23,945 nucleotides of DNA, taken from Ophiothrix spiculata. Taxonomy: Eukaryota > Echinodermata > Ophiuroidea > Amphilepidida > Ophiotrichidae. The DNA lies in the NCBI GenBank assembly GCA_000969725.1, contig JXSR01S005782.1; one strand, 5' to 3'. The position numbers were made by a program, and so were the translations under genes. Below, piece after piece: positions 22,686-23,945 of the stretch. The notes under the pieces were generated by a model. It worked only from the letters and a program-made list of their open reading frames with translations. It did no database searches and was not told where the DNA came from. Each line of letters opens with the position of its first letter. The first letter of the stretch is position 1.

Positions 22686-23945
22686 AATTAATTTTGCATA
22701 AAGTTCGTGTTTTTCTGGGGAAAATGGGTTGACATTATAAAATACATAAATCTTTTTCACTTTCATTTTCAGGGTAAAATTGCCAAATGTAATATAATTT
22801 TAGTAAAATATTAGCATAATTCTATAGACTGAGTCTTTCTCAAAGTTATATTCCTATTGTTCACTAAAAATATCTAAAACAAATTTGCATAAAAGAAAAG
22901 TTTTAACAAAGTTATATACAGGCCAAGTTGATCAAGAGATCCATTCCTTTACCTTCCTTTCATCAGAAGATAGTAAAATATGTAGGAAGATCCATTAAAT
23001 GAAACAACTCTATATTATGTTACAAGTTATGCAAACAGCACTCCCTACTCTTAATTGTAAGGAGAAAACAGATCTAGTCAGCCTCTAAATAGAGCGTGAA
23101 ATTTCCGACACAGACAATTTAGCATACATCTTACTGTTTTCATCACATAACAGAATTGTAATTACTGCTTAATTGTAACTTAACTATTCCAGTCAAACTG
23201 GAGCATTTAACTGAGACAATTGTTCTTTAATTTCCGCATCCTTTTCCTGCATCATCCAATGACGTGCTAGTCAATATTCTGAGTTGATACACTAGCTGCC
23301 GTATCTATCCAGAGTTCATTGTTCACTTCATCCGATCATGTTACCTATAATATCATAAGCTTTACATTTAGAATGTATCTCATCACAATTTTGTCTGAAT
23401 CTAGTAAATAATTCATGGTTTGACTCCTTCGTGTTCATAACTCGCACATCAACAATGCGGCAAACCAGGAAAACGCTGATAAAAGGGGAGACAGAGAGAG
23501 AGAAATAGATAGATATAGAAAGCTACAGTGTCAGGTAGTATGAGGAGCTGAGAATCATCAAATATGACAACCTGTGAATATTTAAACAACTATATTATAT
23601 CATGGTAGTGTTAATGAACTTTGCAAAAGCTGAGGATTTGCAGGCTATTTTTTCACTATTTGTGTGTACAGAAATTTGCTCATGGTGTGCCAAGGGCTTA
23701 GCACTACAAATGTGTAAAATCACAAAATAAAAAGTATGGGTGATTTGAATAAACAAGCAAACCCCAGATGTTGATCAATTCAAAAGTATGAATCATCTTT
23801 TTATTTATATACCATATCAACTTTTTACTTTTTCTATCAGTACTGCATGATGTTTAAGATTTTTGTGCAACACTTGCTTTTTCGTAGAAGTGGGTCGATC
23901 TTGTTTTTATTCTTGTGTATTTATATTTTACCTATTTATGTCTTG
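22686..23945. other. Non-coding, nothing recognised
   Basis: AT-rich sequence without a supported gene. A short GA/GATA-rich simple repeat lies at 23488-23519, and an octamer ATTTGCAT at 22883-22890. Confidence 0.5.

Noticed and set aside
1-23945. tRNA, rRNA or CRISPR features
   Set aside because: No B-box-like GGTTCGANNCC with a matching fold, no ribosomal signature, and no evenly spaced repeat-spacer array was seen; the palindrome array at 22298-22685 has related, not unique, spacers.

Overview
This window reads as an intron-rich, AT-rich animal nuclear genome (about one-third G+C by eye). It has no bacterial-type gene packing, and almost all of it is non-coding. The only confidently recognised coding sequence is one 273-bp exon on the minus strand (3294-3566). 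It encodes the first immunoglobulin domain of a fibroblast growth factor receptor-like 1 (FGFRL1) protein. Both splice sites are clear, the exon is in phase 1 at both ends, and the core Ig residues are present. I recognised FGFRL1 from the string LTMWTKDG, the GW.RYRV..DGLKIK block and ATNGFGS.S.N.TL. With the AT-rich sequence, this suggests an invertebrate animal. A marine deuterostome such as an echinoderm is plausible, but the species is an inference.

Layout. Positions 1-3293 are intron downstream of the Ig1 exon; the Ig2 exon is not in the window. Positions 3567 to 23945 appear to be mainly upstream intron or 5' flank of the same gene. No convincing signal-peptide exon was found, although 10524-10602 is a phase-compatible but non-hydrophobic candidate. 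A 159-codon open frame on the plus strand (10679-11158) is the longest in the window and is unrecognised.

Repeats. A 97/88-bp tandem duplication lies at 5396-5580. A complete 197-bp MITE with perfect 13-bp terminal inverted repeats and a 6-bp target duplication lies at 9483-9679. Five copies of a 30-bp tandem repeat follow it at 9691-9840. A decayed inverted-repeat element lies at 11256-11660. Simple-sequence tracts occur near 8570, 13640, 16570, 19800 and 23490. A GC-rich 134-bp segment with a 24-bp perfect palindrome, bounded by 12-bp direct repeats, lies at 21683-21840.

The most striking structure is at 22298-22685. It is a repeat array in which each unit carries a palindrome made of two p53-family half-sites (RRRCWWGYYY) separated by 3 bp. 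Four two-half-site elements are present, two of them perfect on both halves, with extra half-sites around them. A final cluster of three 15-bp TGCTCC-N-GGAGCA palindromes ends the array. Whether any p53/p63/p73 protein binds it is unknown. As read, the window is one exon of a developmental signalling modulator inside large introns shaped by small non-autonomous elements and a possible p53-responsive repeat.
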